NCBI GenBank assembly: GCA_016763135.1
Contig: JAESUI010000275.1
Span: forward strand, 1 to 9,417
DNA from: Flavobacteriales bacterium
GTDB taxonomy: Bacteria > Bacteroidota > Bacteroidia > Flavobacteriales_E > Vicingaceae
Length of the DNA: 9,417 nt
Direction: 5' to 3'
Both the position numbers and the translations under genes were made by a program. Each line of letters begins with the position of its first letter. The first letter of the stretch is position 1. Shown here one piece after another: positions 1 to 6,747 of this stretch. The notes beneath the pieces are model-generated. The model searched no databases. It was not told the origin of the DNA and was given only the letters and a program-made list of their open reading frames with translations.

Positions 1-914
1 AATTAGACACTAAATTAGCTATCGGAGATAATATCAAAGGAAAAGTTGTTGTAGTTGCTGATTACGGAGCATTTATTGAAGTTATTCCTGGAGTAGAAGG
101 ATTGGTTCACGTTTCTGAAATTACTTGGAGTAACCACTTAAAACCAGCTCAAGAATTCTTTACAGTTGGTGAAGAGATAGAAACACAGGTATTAACTTTA
201 GATAGAGAAGAAAGAAAAATGAGTTTAGGAGTTAAGCAATTAACTGAAGACCCATGGGAAGATATCGACACGAAATATGCTATAGATTCTAGACATAAAG
301 GTAAAGTGACTAATATTTCTGATTTTGGAGTATTTGTTGCCTTAGAAATGGGTGTTGATGGATTAATTCATATCTCTGATTTATCTTGGTCTAAGAAAAT
401 TAATCATCCATCAGAAATAACCAAAGTTGGTGAAGAGATGGAAATAGTAATCTTAGAGATTGATAGAGACAATAGAAGATTAAGCTTAGGTTATAAACAA
501 TTAGAAGAGAATCCTTGGGATACTTATGAAACTTTATTTACTGAAGGTTCTGTACAAGCTGGAACAGTTACAGAGATAACTGCTAAAGGATTAACAATTG
601 TTACTTTAGAGCATGGTGTAGAGGGAATTGTAACTAAAAGAAATGCCGAAAAAGAAGATGGTTCTTTACTTAAGTTAGAGGATAAAGTTGACTTTAAGGT
701 GTTGGAATTCAATAAACATGCTAAAAAGATAGTATTATCTCATACTAACATGTTTAAAGCAACTGAAGCAGAAGTTAAATCGAAGAAAAAATCAAGTGCA
801 AGTAAAGCTTCTAAGGCAGTAGAAAAAATCAACAAGAGTGTAGAAAAAACTACATTAGGTGATTTAGATGCTCTTAGTGCTTTAAAAGAAGACCTTGAGA
901 AAGGAGAGAAATAA
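1..914 (+). CDS. rpsA: 30S ribosomal protein S1, C-terminal part (5' end outside window)
   Basis: S1 binds mRNA on the 30S subunit and helps initiation. The reading frame is already open at base 3, so the gene is cut by the window edge; 303 codons remain before TAA. Three OB-fold S1 repeats can be seen, numbering from base 3. Repeat 1 is about residues 8-76 (GKVVVVADYGAF, then GLVHVSEI, ending MSLG). Repeat 2 is about 97-163 (GKVTNISDFGVF, GLIHISDLSW, RLSLGYKQL). Repeat 3 is about 186-247, more degenerate, and lacks the central F-G-F signature. Repeats 1 and 2 are each followed by the (E/D)NPW or EDPW linker typical of S1. A Lys/Ser-rich tail leads to a conserved-looking end, TLGDLDALSALKEDLEKGEK. 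Several S1 repeats plus this tail make ribosomal S1 much more likely than another S1-domain RNA-binding protein. A strong terminator follows 26 bases after the stop. Confidence 0.93.
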   Translation, partial: LDTKLAIGDNIKGKVVVVADYGAFIEVIPGVEGLVHVSEITWSNHLKPAQEFFTVGEEIETQVLTLDREERKMSLGVKQLTEDPWEDIDTKYAIDSRHKGKVTNISDFGVFVALEMGVDGLIHISDLSWSKKINHPSEITKVGEEMEIVILEIDRDNRRLSLGYKQLEENPWDTYETLFTEGSVQAGTVTEITAKGLTIVTLEHGVEGIVTKRNAEKEDGSLLKLEDKVDFKVLEFNKHAKKIVLSHTNMFKATEAEVKSKKKSSASKASKAVEKINKSVEKTTLGDLDALSALKEDLEKGEK

Positions 915-937
915 GAAACTCTTTCATAAATAAATAC

Positions 938-969
938 AAAGCCTCAGAATATTTTCTGAGGCTTTTTTT
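938..969 (+). terminator. Rho-independent terminator after rpsA
   Basis: The inverted repeat GCCTCAGAA (941-949) and TTCTGAGGC (954-962) forms a perfect 9-bp stem with a 4-nt TATT loop. It is followed by seven T (963-969). AAA at 938-940 can extend the stem into the T run. It separates rpsA from the pyrR unit. Confidence 0.92.
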
Positions 970-1000
970 ATGAAATACTTTTAGTTTAGAGAAATAGGTA

Positions 1001-1008
1001 TATCTTTG
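1001..1008 (+). promoter_or_regulatory. Bacteroidota -7 promoter element of the pyrR unit
   Basis: TATCTTTG is an exact match to the TAnnTTTG -7 consensus of the primary sigma factor in Bacteroidota. It lies between the rpsA terminator and pyrR. The -33 region, around 979-989 (TTTTAGTTTAG), is only a weak match. With transcription starting a few bases after this element, the start site falls at about 1012-1016. The pyrR ATG would then be leaderless or nearly so. The start site is inferred, not seen. Confidence 0.6.
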
Positions 1009-1015
1009 TGCTTTA

Positions 1016-1570
1016 ATGAAGCATAACGATCGGATAATACTAGATTCTACCCAATTTGATCTTACCATTAAAAGGTTAGCCCATCAACTTATTGAAAATC
1101 ATAACGATTTCTCGAATACAGTAATCATTGGTTTACAACCTAGAGGAACTTATTTGGCAAATAGAATTCAGGCCGAGCTAAAAGCAATTGATAAAAAGTA
1201 TGATATACCCTCAGGGTCTTTAGATGTCACTTTCTATAGAGATGATTATAGAAGACAAGATAATCCTTTAGTGCCAAGTAAAACCGAAATGAATTTTGAC
1301 ATCGAAAACAAAAATGTGATTTTGGTTGATGATGTATTGTTTACAGGGCGAACAATAAGATCTGGATTAGATGCAATGTTGGCTTTTGGTAGGCCAAAAA
1401 TGGTAGAACTATTAGTTTTGATTAATAGAAGGTATGAAAGACACTTGCCAATTCAAGCAGACTATATCGGTAAAAATGTACACACAATTGTTTCTGAACG
1501 AGCAAAAGTAAGTTGGGCAGCAACAGATGGAGAAGATAAAGTAATTTTATATACGCCAGAAAATGAATAA
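1016..1570 (+). CDS. pyrR: PyrR, bifunctional pyr operon regulator / uracil phosphoribosyltransferase
   Basis: At 184 aa this is the usual PyrR length. It belongs to the type I phosphoribosyltransferase fold and makes UMP from uracil and PRPP; in Firmicutes it also binds pyr mRNA to cause attenuation. Visible motifs are the GLQPRG loop (residues 39-44), DVTFYRDDYRR (70-80), the PRPP-binding loop VILVDDVLFTGRT (101-113) and the tail block LINRRYERHLP (135-145). HTIVSERAKV (156-165) is also typical. The ATG at 1016 gives the expected N-terminus and follows the -7 element closely. Its 3' end overlaps pyrB by 8 bases (1563-1570), suggesting translational coupling. All catalytic-type motifs look intact. 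Whether it regulates RNA here is doubtful, because the inferred leader has almost no length. Confidence 0.94.
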   Translation: MKHNDRIILDSTQFDLTIKRLAHQLIENHNDFSNTVIIGLQPRGTYLANRIQAELKAIDKKYDIPSGSLDVTFYRDDYRRQDNPLVPSKTEMNFDIENKNVILVDDVLFTGRTIRSGLDAMLAFGRPKMVELLVLINRRYERHLPIQADYIGKNVHTIVSERAKVSWAATDGEDKVILYTPENE

Positions 1571-2489
1571 ATTAAGTGTGAATCATCTCTTAGGAATCAG
1601 GTATCTTACCAAAGAAGATATCAATTTGATTTTTGAAACTGCTGACCATTTTAAAGAAGTCATTAATCGCCCCATTAAAAAAGTTCCTTCATTACGAGAT
1701 ATTACCATAGCCAACTTATTTTTCGAAAACTCCACTAGAACAAAGCTTTCATTTGAAATTGCTGAAAAAAGGTTGTCCGCAGATATTCTTAACTTCTCTT
1801 CTTCAAGCTCATCAGTAACAAAAGGGGAGACGTTAATAGATACGGTAAACAATATCCTTTCTATGAAAGTTGATATGGTTGTAATAAGACATCCAAATCC
1901 GGGTGCTGCAGACTTTTTATCAAAACATGTAGATGCAAAAATTGTAAATGCTGGAGATGGAGCACATGAACATCCGACACAAGCTTTATTAGATGCTTTT
2001 TCTATCAGAGAAAAATTCGGGGATTTAAAAGGAAAGAATGTGGTGATTGTTGGAGATATACTTCATTCAAGAGTTGCACTATCAAACATATTTTGTTTAC
2101 AGAAATAAGGAGCCAATGTAAAGGTGTGTGGGCCATTAACTTTAATTCCTAAATACATTACTTCTTTAGGTGTAGAGGTTGTAACCGATTTAAAGGAAGC
2201 GCTAAATTGGTGTGATGTTGCCATGATGTTAAGAATACAGCTAGAAAGACAAGATATGAAATTCTTTCCTTCACTAAGGGAGTATTCAATGCTCTATGGC
2301 TTAGATAAACAATTATTAGACTCATTGAATAAAGAAATAATAGTTATGCATCCAGGCCCGATAAATAGAGGGGTAGAGATAACCTCTGACGTTGCAGATA
2401 GTAAGCAATCAATAATACTGGATCAAGTACAAAATGGAGTGGCCATTAGAATGGCTGTGCTTTATTTGTTAGCAGGTAAAATAGAATAA
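1563..2489 (+). pseudogene. pyrB: Aspartate carbamoyltransferase catalytic subunit, interrupted by in-frame TAA
   Basis: ATCase condenses carbamoyl phosphate with aspartate, the committed step of UMP synthesis. Reading through the stop gives 308 codons, the normal length. Carbamoyl-phosphate residues are present: STRT 57-60, K87 in SVTKGE, R109 in VIRHP, HPTQ 137-140. Aspartate-domain residues are also present: R170 in GDILHSR, R224 in RIQLERQ, and HPGPINR 263-269. Codon 182 is TAA (2106-2108), lying between QK and GANVKVCGP, where relatives are expected to have Leu. TTA to TAA is one substitution. No other stop or frameshift is present. The break falls inside the aspartate domain, not at the domain boundary, so the 181-aa product lacks R224 and the HPGP loop and should be inactive. 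The remainder could start at GTG 2124, but it is not a natural separate gene. The family is certain; the status (true mutation, sequence error or readthrough) is open. Confidence 0.9.
2106..2108 (+). other. In-frame stop codon (TAA) inside pyrB
   Basis: The codon order is CAG AAA TAA GGA GCC AAT GTA. Protein similarity continues in the same frame on both sides with no residue gained or lost, so this is a nonsense codon rather than a frameshift. AAGGAG at 2107-2112 overlaps the stop and lies 11 nt before a GTG at 2124. That could in principle allow re-initiation, but it also arises simply from the coding sequence. Confidence 0.9.
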
Positions 2490-2505
2490 TCAATAATATA
2501 TTTAA

Positions 2506-2937
2506 ATGAAAGCAATAATTAAAACAGACAAAGGTGATATGACTGTAGAGTTTTACGAAAAGGACGCTCCAAAAACAGTAGAAAATTTCACAACATTAAT
2601 AAAAAAAGGTTTTTATAATGGATTAACTTTCCATAGAGTGTTAGATGATTTTGTAATTCAAGGTGGTTGTCCTGATGGAACAGGAGCGGGTGGTCCTGGA
2701 CATCAAATAGATTGTGAATTAGATGGAGAAAATCAATATCATGATAAAGGTGTACTATCTATGGCTCACGCTGGCAGAAATACTGGAGGGTCTCAATTCT
2801 TCATTTGCCACAGTAGAAACAATACTGCTCACTTAGATGGAAATCATACTTGTTTTGGCAAAGTAGTAGATGGAATTGATGTAATTGATCAAATTACAGA
2901 AGGTGACAAAATGAATGCTGTAGAGCTTATCGACTAA
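2506..2937 (+). CDS. Cyclophilin-type peptidyl-prolyl cis-trans isomerase, cytoplasmic
   Basis: A 143-aa single-domain cyclophilin that catalyses cis-trans isomerisation of X-Pro bonds during protein folding. Landmarks in order are APKTVENF (21-28), the active-site FHRV (42-45) with the catalytic Arg44, Q52 in FVIQGG, MAHAG (86-90), GSQFFI (95-100) and [12 protein letters not shown] (109-120). The residue matching cyclosporin-contacting Trp121 of human cyclophilin A is His109 here, a substitution found in prokaryotic members. There is no signal peptide or membrane segment, so it is cytoplasmic, of the PpiB-like short type. It starts 16 nt after the pyrB stop with no terminator between them, so it is probably the last gene of the pyrR-pyrB transcript. 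Co-transcription does not imply a role in pyrimidine synthesis. Confidence 0.93.
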   Translation: MKAIIKTDKGDMTVEFYEKDAPKTVENFTTLIKKGFYNGLTFHRVLDDFVIQGGCPDGTGAGGPGHQIDCELDGENQYHDKGVLSMAHAGRNTGGSQFFICHSRNNTAHLDGNHTCFGKVVDGIDVIDQITEGDKMNAVELID

Positions 2938-2952
2938 AGAATTACTAGTAAT

Positions 2953-2989
2953 AAAAAACCTTCAGCAGGCAATGTTGGAGGTTTTTTTT
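2953..2989 (+). terminator. Rho-independent terminator of the pyrR-pyrB-cyclophilin unit
   Basis: The arm 2953-2967 (AAAAAACCTTCAGCA) pairs with 2973-2987 through a 5-nt GGCAA loop. There are two G-U wobbles and the T run at 2982-2989 is uninterrupted. It starts 15 bases after the cyclophilin stop and ends 25 bases before the next ATG. Confidence 0.88.
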
Positions 2990-3012
2990 GCGTTAATTAT
3001 TATTATATTGCA
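2987..3012 (+). promoter_or_regulatory. Possible promoter of the TraB/GumN gene
   Basis: The 25 bases between the previous terminator and the ATG at 3015 must hold, or overlap, the promoter if the gene has its own. TTTG at 2987-2990 resembles a -33 element. TATATTGC near 3004-3011 is an imperfect TAnnTTTG with one mismatch in the conserved bases. Spacing is short. This is a weak match reported mainly because of its position. Confidence 0.25.
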
Positions 3013-3014
3013 AT

Positions 3015-6000
3015 ATGAAAAAATCAATTTTAGTTTTATTATTAGTTCTAGCAAACTCCTTGTTCAGTCAAGAGAAATACCAAGGTTTGTTGTGGGAAGT
3101 TTCTGGAAATGGACTTAAGAAAAGTACTTATTTATACGGTACAATGCACATTAGCGGAAGGCTTGCTTTTCATTTAGGAGAAGAGTTTTTTGTGGCAATA
3201 AAAAGTGTTGATGCAATTGCACTAGAATCTAATCCAATTTTGTGGTTAGATGAAATAGTAGATTCTGAATTTGCTAATGATTATTTAGGTTATTATTCTA
3301 TACAGCGACAAAATTATAAAGGGTTTTATCAAGAAGCATTTAAAATAAAAGTACTTGACAATTTAAGTTTATCAAACTCCATATCTTCAGATCATTACTT
3401 AACAAACTGGTTGCTTTATAGATCTAATAAGTCTAAATCAGATTTTGAAGAAGAGACTTTTTTAGACATGTTTATTTATCAAGCAGGAAGTAAATACAAT
3501 AAGCCTGTATATAGTTTAGAATCATTTCAGAAAACATCTATTCAACGAAAACTATCTGCAATGCCAGATATGGAAAAAAAGGAAATTCCAGAGTGGTATA
3601 CTGAAATGACTAAAGAGAAATCAGCGTATGAGATTCTATATGATGCTTATAGGAATAAGAACTTAAACATGCTTGACTCAATTCAATCAGCAACAACCTC
3701 AGATAATTATTTAAAATACATGCTTTACGACAGGAATATTATCATGGCTGATAATATTGACTCCATTGTTCAGGCAGGTACAAGCATATTTATTGGAATA
3801 GGAGCTGCTCATTTGCCTAAAGAAAAAGGGGTAATAGAACTACTTAGAAGTAAAGGGTACACCGTTGAGGCTATGTCAACAACGATTACCCCTAAAGCAA
3901 AAAAGGAGAAAGACGCATTTAGTAAAATGAAGAAAATGATGCCTGTTAAAAATGAATTTAAAAGTGATTTATTTTCTTTAATGATACCAGGAACAATGTA
4001 TGAAACCCCAGCTCTTCCTCGTCAACGACAGTTCTTTTCACCAGAGTTAACCAATGGGACATTTTATTGGGTAAATCAATTAAGTACTTATGATTATTTT
4101 AATGGTTTAACAGAGATAAACTATTTAGAGAGAATAGATAGTTTGTTGTTTGAAAATATACCTGGAAAAATAATATCTAAAACACCTATAAGTAAAGCTG
4201 GATTTCAAGGAATTGATATCGTTAACAAGACCAAAACAGGAAACTACCAACGATACCAAATGTACCTTACTCCGTTACAAATTTTAATATTTAAAATGGG
4301 CGGAAATGATGATTTTGCTAAAAAACATAGCGATGATTTTTTTGATAACATTAAGTTAAAAGGAGTAACAAAAAATTGGAAAGTTATTTCTCCAATAAAA
4401 ACAGATTTCGAGATTAAAGTACCCGACTATTATAACATTAAAAACAATAATAAAATAACCTCGCTTTATGGACATACCGAAATAGAAGCATATGATAAAA
4501 AGGATACAAACTATTATTTTCTTAAACGATCTTCATTATTTGATATGTCGTTTATTGAAGAAGATGATTTTGAGTTGAATAGAATTTTAGATAAATTTTG
4601 TGAAGAAATGGACATTGATTCTGTTGATAAGGAAATTCAAAAAGATGCTGATTATCCAACTGTGCTTGGTTATACAAGAACAAAAGACGGTTTAAGTTAT
4701 TTATCTTTAAAAGTAGTTATTAAAGGTGCTTATTACTATCTAATGGCAAATGTGTCTCCAACATATAAAAAAACAAATCCGTTTTTCGACTCATTTAAGT
4801 TGACTGATTTTTCTTATACTTTCGATTTTAAAGAAAAAGTAGATACTTTATTATATTTTAAAGTCAATTCAAATTACCTAACTCCTGGTGATTATAAACA
4901 GGTTGTTACTAAAGCGTACGATAGAAAAAGTGCTAAAAAAGAAACCGAAGATATTGCATTTAAATCCTCGAGTGAATCTCAATCATATTATTCAGAAAAT
5001 TATGAAAGAATAGATGTTGATTTCGTAAAGCTGCATCGTTATAAACATTACAAAAACATTGATTCTTTATATAATAGAGAGATTAGATACTTGATGAGAA
5101 AGAACAGTTTGGTACTAAAAGACAAAGTTTCTGAAGAAGAAAATGGGACATATACAATGGACGCTAATTTTATTGACACAAATAGCGTTAGAACAATTAA
5201 AACAAGGTTTATATTAAAAGATGGAGCGTTCTATACACTTCAAACAACTTCAGACTCTACAAGTAAGCCAAGTAAGTTTATTGAGCAATTTTATGAAACA
5301 TTTACACCTATAGAGGATACAGTAATGGGTGTTTCTCCATTAATAGATAAATCCGTAATGTTTTTTAAAGCTATAAATGGTACTGATAGTTTAGAAAAAG
5401 AAAGAGCACTTAAATCGGTAGTAACACATGTGGTGTTTGAAGATGAGAATGTGCCAGAATTGCTAACAACGATTTCTAATTACCCATTTCCGGAGAAGTA
5501 TATTGAGGCAAAAGAACAAATGATAAGAGATTTAGGAATTAGAAATAATCCTAAAATAGTTCCTTATTTAGAGAATATGTATGCTAATGTTGAAGATACA
5601 GCAATGTATCAAATAGCAATTTTAAAATCTTTAATAAGGCAAAAAAGTAAAAACTCTTATACTGCATTTTTAAAACTGTTAGAGTATGATATTCCTTTAG
5701 GAAGCCAAAAAAGCGAAGTATCATCTATGATTAATTTATTTGAAGATTCTTTAGAAATTGGGAATCAAATTTTCCCAGACATATTGAATTATACTTTTGT
5801 GGCAGATTATAAAAAGGCAATATACAGTCTGTTAGCTACTTTGGTAGATAGTAATCAGATTAAGCCTAAACAGTATGCTAAATATTACAAGCAAATTTTA
5901 AGAGAGGCAAAAATTGAATTAAAAAGCCAAATTAGTTACGAACAAACTGAAAGAGCTCAAGCAAATACTGGTCGATATTACTATTCGAGCTATAAAAATA

Positions 6001-6209
6001 AGGGGAATAATTTATTGGTAAACTATACCACTTTACTAATCCCTTTTTGCGATAAAAAAGATGTAAAGGAATATTTTTCTAAATTAGAAAGAGTAGAAGA
6101 TTATGACATACGAACAGACATAAACTGTAAATTAGTTCGAAATAATATTACTGTAAAGCCATCAGAATGGAAAGCTCTTGCTGATGATAATATAAACTTC
6201 TCTTATTAG
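3015..6209 (+). CDS. Exported TraB/GumN (TIKI-like) domain protein with repeated modules and helical C-terminus, ending at a probable premature TAG
   Basis: 1064 aa. Residues 1-18 form a signal peptide (KK, then a Leu/Val-rich core, ending LFSQ), so it is exported. About 22-288 is a TraB/GumN domain: LLWEVSGNG, the first GX2H motif GTMH (42-45), Glu71 in ALESNP, and the second GX2H GAAH (263-266) followed by LPKEKGVIELL. These are the proposed metal-binding or catalytic residues of the TIKI/TraB metalloprotease-like family, and all are intact. Three similar modules follow, at about 310-450, 455-600 and 605-765. Each ends in a paired-Phe motif: FFDNIKL, FFDSFKL, FYETFTP. About 775-1050 is mainly helical and HEAT-like, by eye only. 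The frame continues past TAG (6207-6209) for 135 more sense codons, so the ancestral protein was probably 1200 aa. The substrate is unknown. The TraB assignment is firm; the modules are not assigned to a named family. Confidence 0.82.
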   Translation: MKKSILVLLLVLANSLFSQEKYQGLLWEVSGNGLKKSTYLYGTMHISGRLAFHLGEEFFVAIKSVDAIALESNPILWLDEIVDSEFANDYLGYYSIQRQNYKGFYQEAFKIKVLDNLSLSNSISSDHYLTNWLLYRSNKSKSDFEEETFLDMFIYQAGSKYNKPVYSLESFQKTSIQRKLSAMPDMEKKEIPEWYTEMTKEKSAYEILYDAYRNKNLNMLDSIQSATTSDNYLKYMLYDRNIIMADNIDSIVQAGTSIFIGIGAAHLPKEKGVIELLRSKGYTVEAMSTTITPKAKKEKDAFSKMKKMMPVKNEFKSDLFSLMIPGTMYETPALPRQRQFFSPELTNGTFYWVNQLSTYDYFNGLTEINYLERIDSLLFENIPGKIISKTPISKAGFQGIDIVNKTKTGNYQRYQMYLTPLQILIFKMGGNDDFAKKHSDDFFDNIKLKGVTKNWKVISPIKTDFEIKVPDYYNIKNNNKITSLYGHTEIEAYDKKDTNYYFLKRSSLFDMSFIEEDDFELNRILDKFCEEMDIDSVDKEIQKDADYPTVLGYTRTKDGLSYLSLKVVIKGAYYYLMANVSPTYKKTNPFFDSFKLTDFSYTFDFKEKVDTLLYFKVNSNYLTPGDYKQVVTKAYDRKSAKKETEDIAFKSSSESQSYYSENYERIDVDFVKLHRYKHYKNIDSLYNREIRYLMRKNSLVLKDKVSEEENGTYTMDANFIDTNSVRTIKTRFILKDGAFYTLQTTSDSTSKPSKFIEQFYETFTPIEDTVMGVSPLIDKSVMFFKAINGTDSLEKERALKSVVTHVVFEDENVPELLTTISNYPFPEKYIEAKEQMIRDLGIRNNPKIVPYLENMYANVEDTAMYQIAILKSLIRQKSKNSYTAFLKLLEYDIPLGSQKSEVSSMINLFEDSLEIGNQIFPDILNYTFVADYKKAIYSLLATLVDSNQIKPKQYAKYYKQILREAKIELKSQISYEQTERAQANTGRYYYSSYKNKGNNLLVNYTTLLIPFCDKKDVKEYFSKLERVEDYDIRTDINCKLVRNNITVKPSEWKALADDNINFSY
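6207..6209 (+). other. In-frame stop codon (TAG) inside the TraB/GumN gene
   Basis: The codons read TCT TAT TAG TAT AGT AAT TTG AAG. The downstream frame is the same as upstream, with no shift and no ATG for 48 bases. The helical pattern runs across it (ADDNINFSY, stop, YSNLKDINRLDLFPK). TTG (Leu) to TAG is one possible single change, giving SYLYSNLKDI. The original residue is inferred. Confidence 0.7.
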
Positions 6210-6617
6210 TATAGTAATTTGAAGGATATTAATCGGTTAGATTTATTCCCTAAAATGGATAGTATTCAATTGAAGATTGCTAAATCATCACTTTATAACT
6301 ATAGCTTTAATTTTGAAAAAGATAGTTTAGAATTTATTACAAAAAAGGATGTATTTGTAGAGAAGCATGATGCTTATGTGTATTTCTTTAAAAGTAAAAA
6401 AGAAAAGGACGATAAATGGGAAATGGATTATATCGTTTTTCAGTTGAATGATGATAAGGACATTAGCCTAATTCAAGTAACATCAGATAAAGGAATTGCG
6501 ATTAAAAAAGATAAAGATTTTGATGAGTTGATGGAGGATAAACTAAAAGAAATAAGGATAGAAGGGCATAGAAGGGCTAAAGAAGATTCAGGTTATGACT
6601 TTTCTTCTTATTATTAG
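6210..6617 (+). pseudogene. Detached C-terminal segment of the TraB/GumN protein
   Basis: These 135 sense codons and a TAG continue the upstream gene in the same frame. Visible parts are a helix with RLDLFPK, then YNYSFNFEKDSLEF, a strand-rich stretch (YVYFFKSKKEKDD, then WEMDYIVFQLND), and a charged helical tail rich in Lys/Glu/Arg ending SSYY. Composition and codon use match the upstream gene. If it is translated separately, the only early starts are TTG at 6219 or ATG at 6255. Neither has a convincing start context, and no promoter or signal peptide is visible. It is therefore better read as the last part of one 1200-aa protein than as a gene of its own. It ends 20 bases before the shared terminator. 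Confidence 0.7.
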
Positions 6618-6637
6618 AAGGAAGTTAATATGAAATT

Positions 6638-6671
6638 AAAAAGCTCCAGCAATTTTGTTGGAGCTTTTTTT
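6638..6671 (+). terminator. Rho-independent terminator after the TraB/GumN gene
   Basis: GCTCCAGC (6643-6650) pairs with GTTGGAGC (6657-6664) around an AATTTT loop, with one G-U wobble. Five A before the stem and seven T after it (6665-6671) complete the structure. Because it lies after the downstream segment and not after the TAG at 6207, it supports one gene running to 6617. Confidence 0.9.
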
Positions 6672-6710
6672 ATAGACTCTTCTGAAAATAATTTAGAATT
6701 AAAGGAGACC

Positions 6711-6742
6711 TTTTTGTATTTTTCCCATTAAGGGTATAAATA
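6711..6742 (+). promoter_or_regulatory. Possible promoter of the ECF sigma / anti-sigma unit
   Basis: The 76 bases between the terminator and the sigma ATG hold TTTTTG (6711-6716) and, 18 bases on, TATAAATA (6735-6742), a spacing suitable for a promoter. The second element does not match TAnnTTTG, so it may instead be read by an alternative sigma factor, perhaps the one encoded here. An AAAGGAGA at 6701-6708 is too far from the ATG to be its ribosome binding site. Confidence 0.3.
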
Positions 6743-6744
6743 AC
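6728..6744 (+). repeat. Left copy of an inverted repeat flanking the sigma gene
   Basis: TTAAGGGTATAAATAAC lies just before the sigma ATG. The reverse complement of 7304-7317 is TTAAGGGTAAATAA. The two match over 14 bases apart from one inserted T. Both copies sit immediately upstream of a start codon, in opposite orientation. A regulatory role is inferred, and coincidence in AT-rich DNA is possible. Confidence 0.45.
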
Positions 6745-6747
6745 AAA

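Noticed and set aside
524..1068. Minus-strand open frames over the end of rpsA and the following gap
   Set aside because: They are antisense to clear coding sequence or run through the terminator hairpin, with no family resemblance and no start signals.
1583..1852. Minus-strand 89-aa open frame inside pyrB
   Set aside because: It is antisense to the conserved carbamoyl-phosphate domain and is explained by codon composition of pyrB.
2124..2489. A separate 121-aa gene starting at GTG 2124
   Set aside because: It is the same frame as the upstream pyrB, continues the ATCase alignment with no gap, and together they give the normal family length. It is the rear part of the interrupted pyrB.
6207..6209. 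TAG decoded as pyrrolysine
   Set aside because: No pyrrolysine genes are visible, the protein family has no known pyrrolysine, and the system is not typical of Bacteroidota. A Leu-to-stop change is simpler.
6219..6617. A separate 132-aa gene starting at TTG 6219
   Set aside because: It is in frame with the TraB/GumN gene only 9 bases after its stop, starts in the middle of a helix-like stretch and has no promoter or clear start. It is better read as the detached C-terminus.
6701..6708. AAAGGAGA as ribosome binding site of the sigma gene
   Set aside because: It lies about 40 bases before the ATG and there is no start codon in frame between them.
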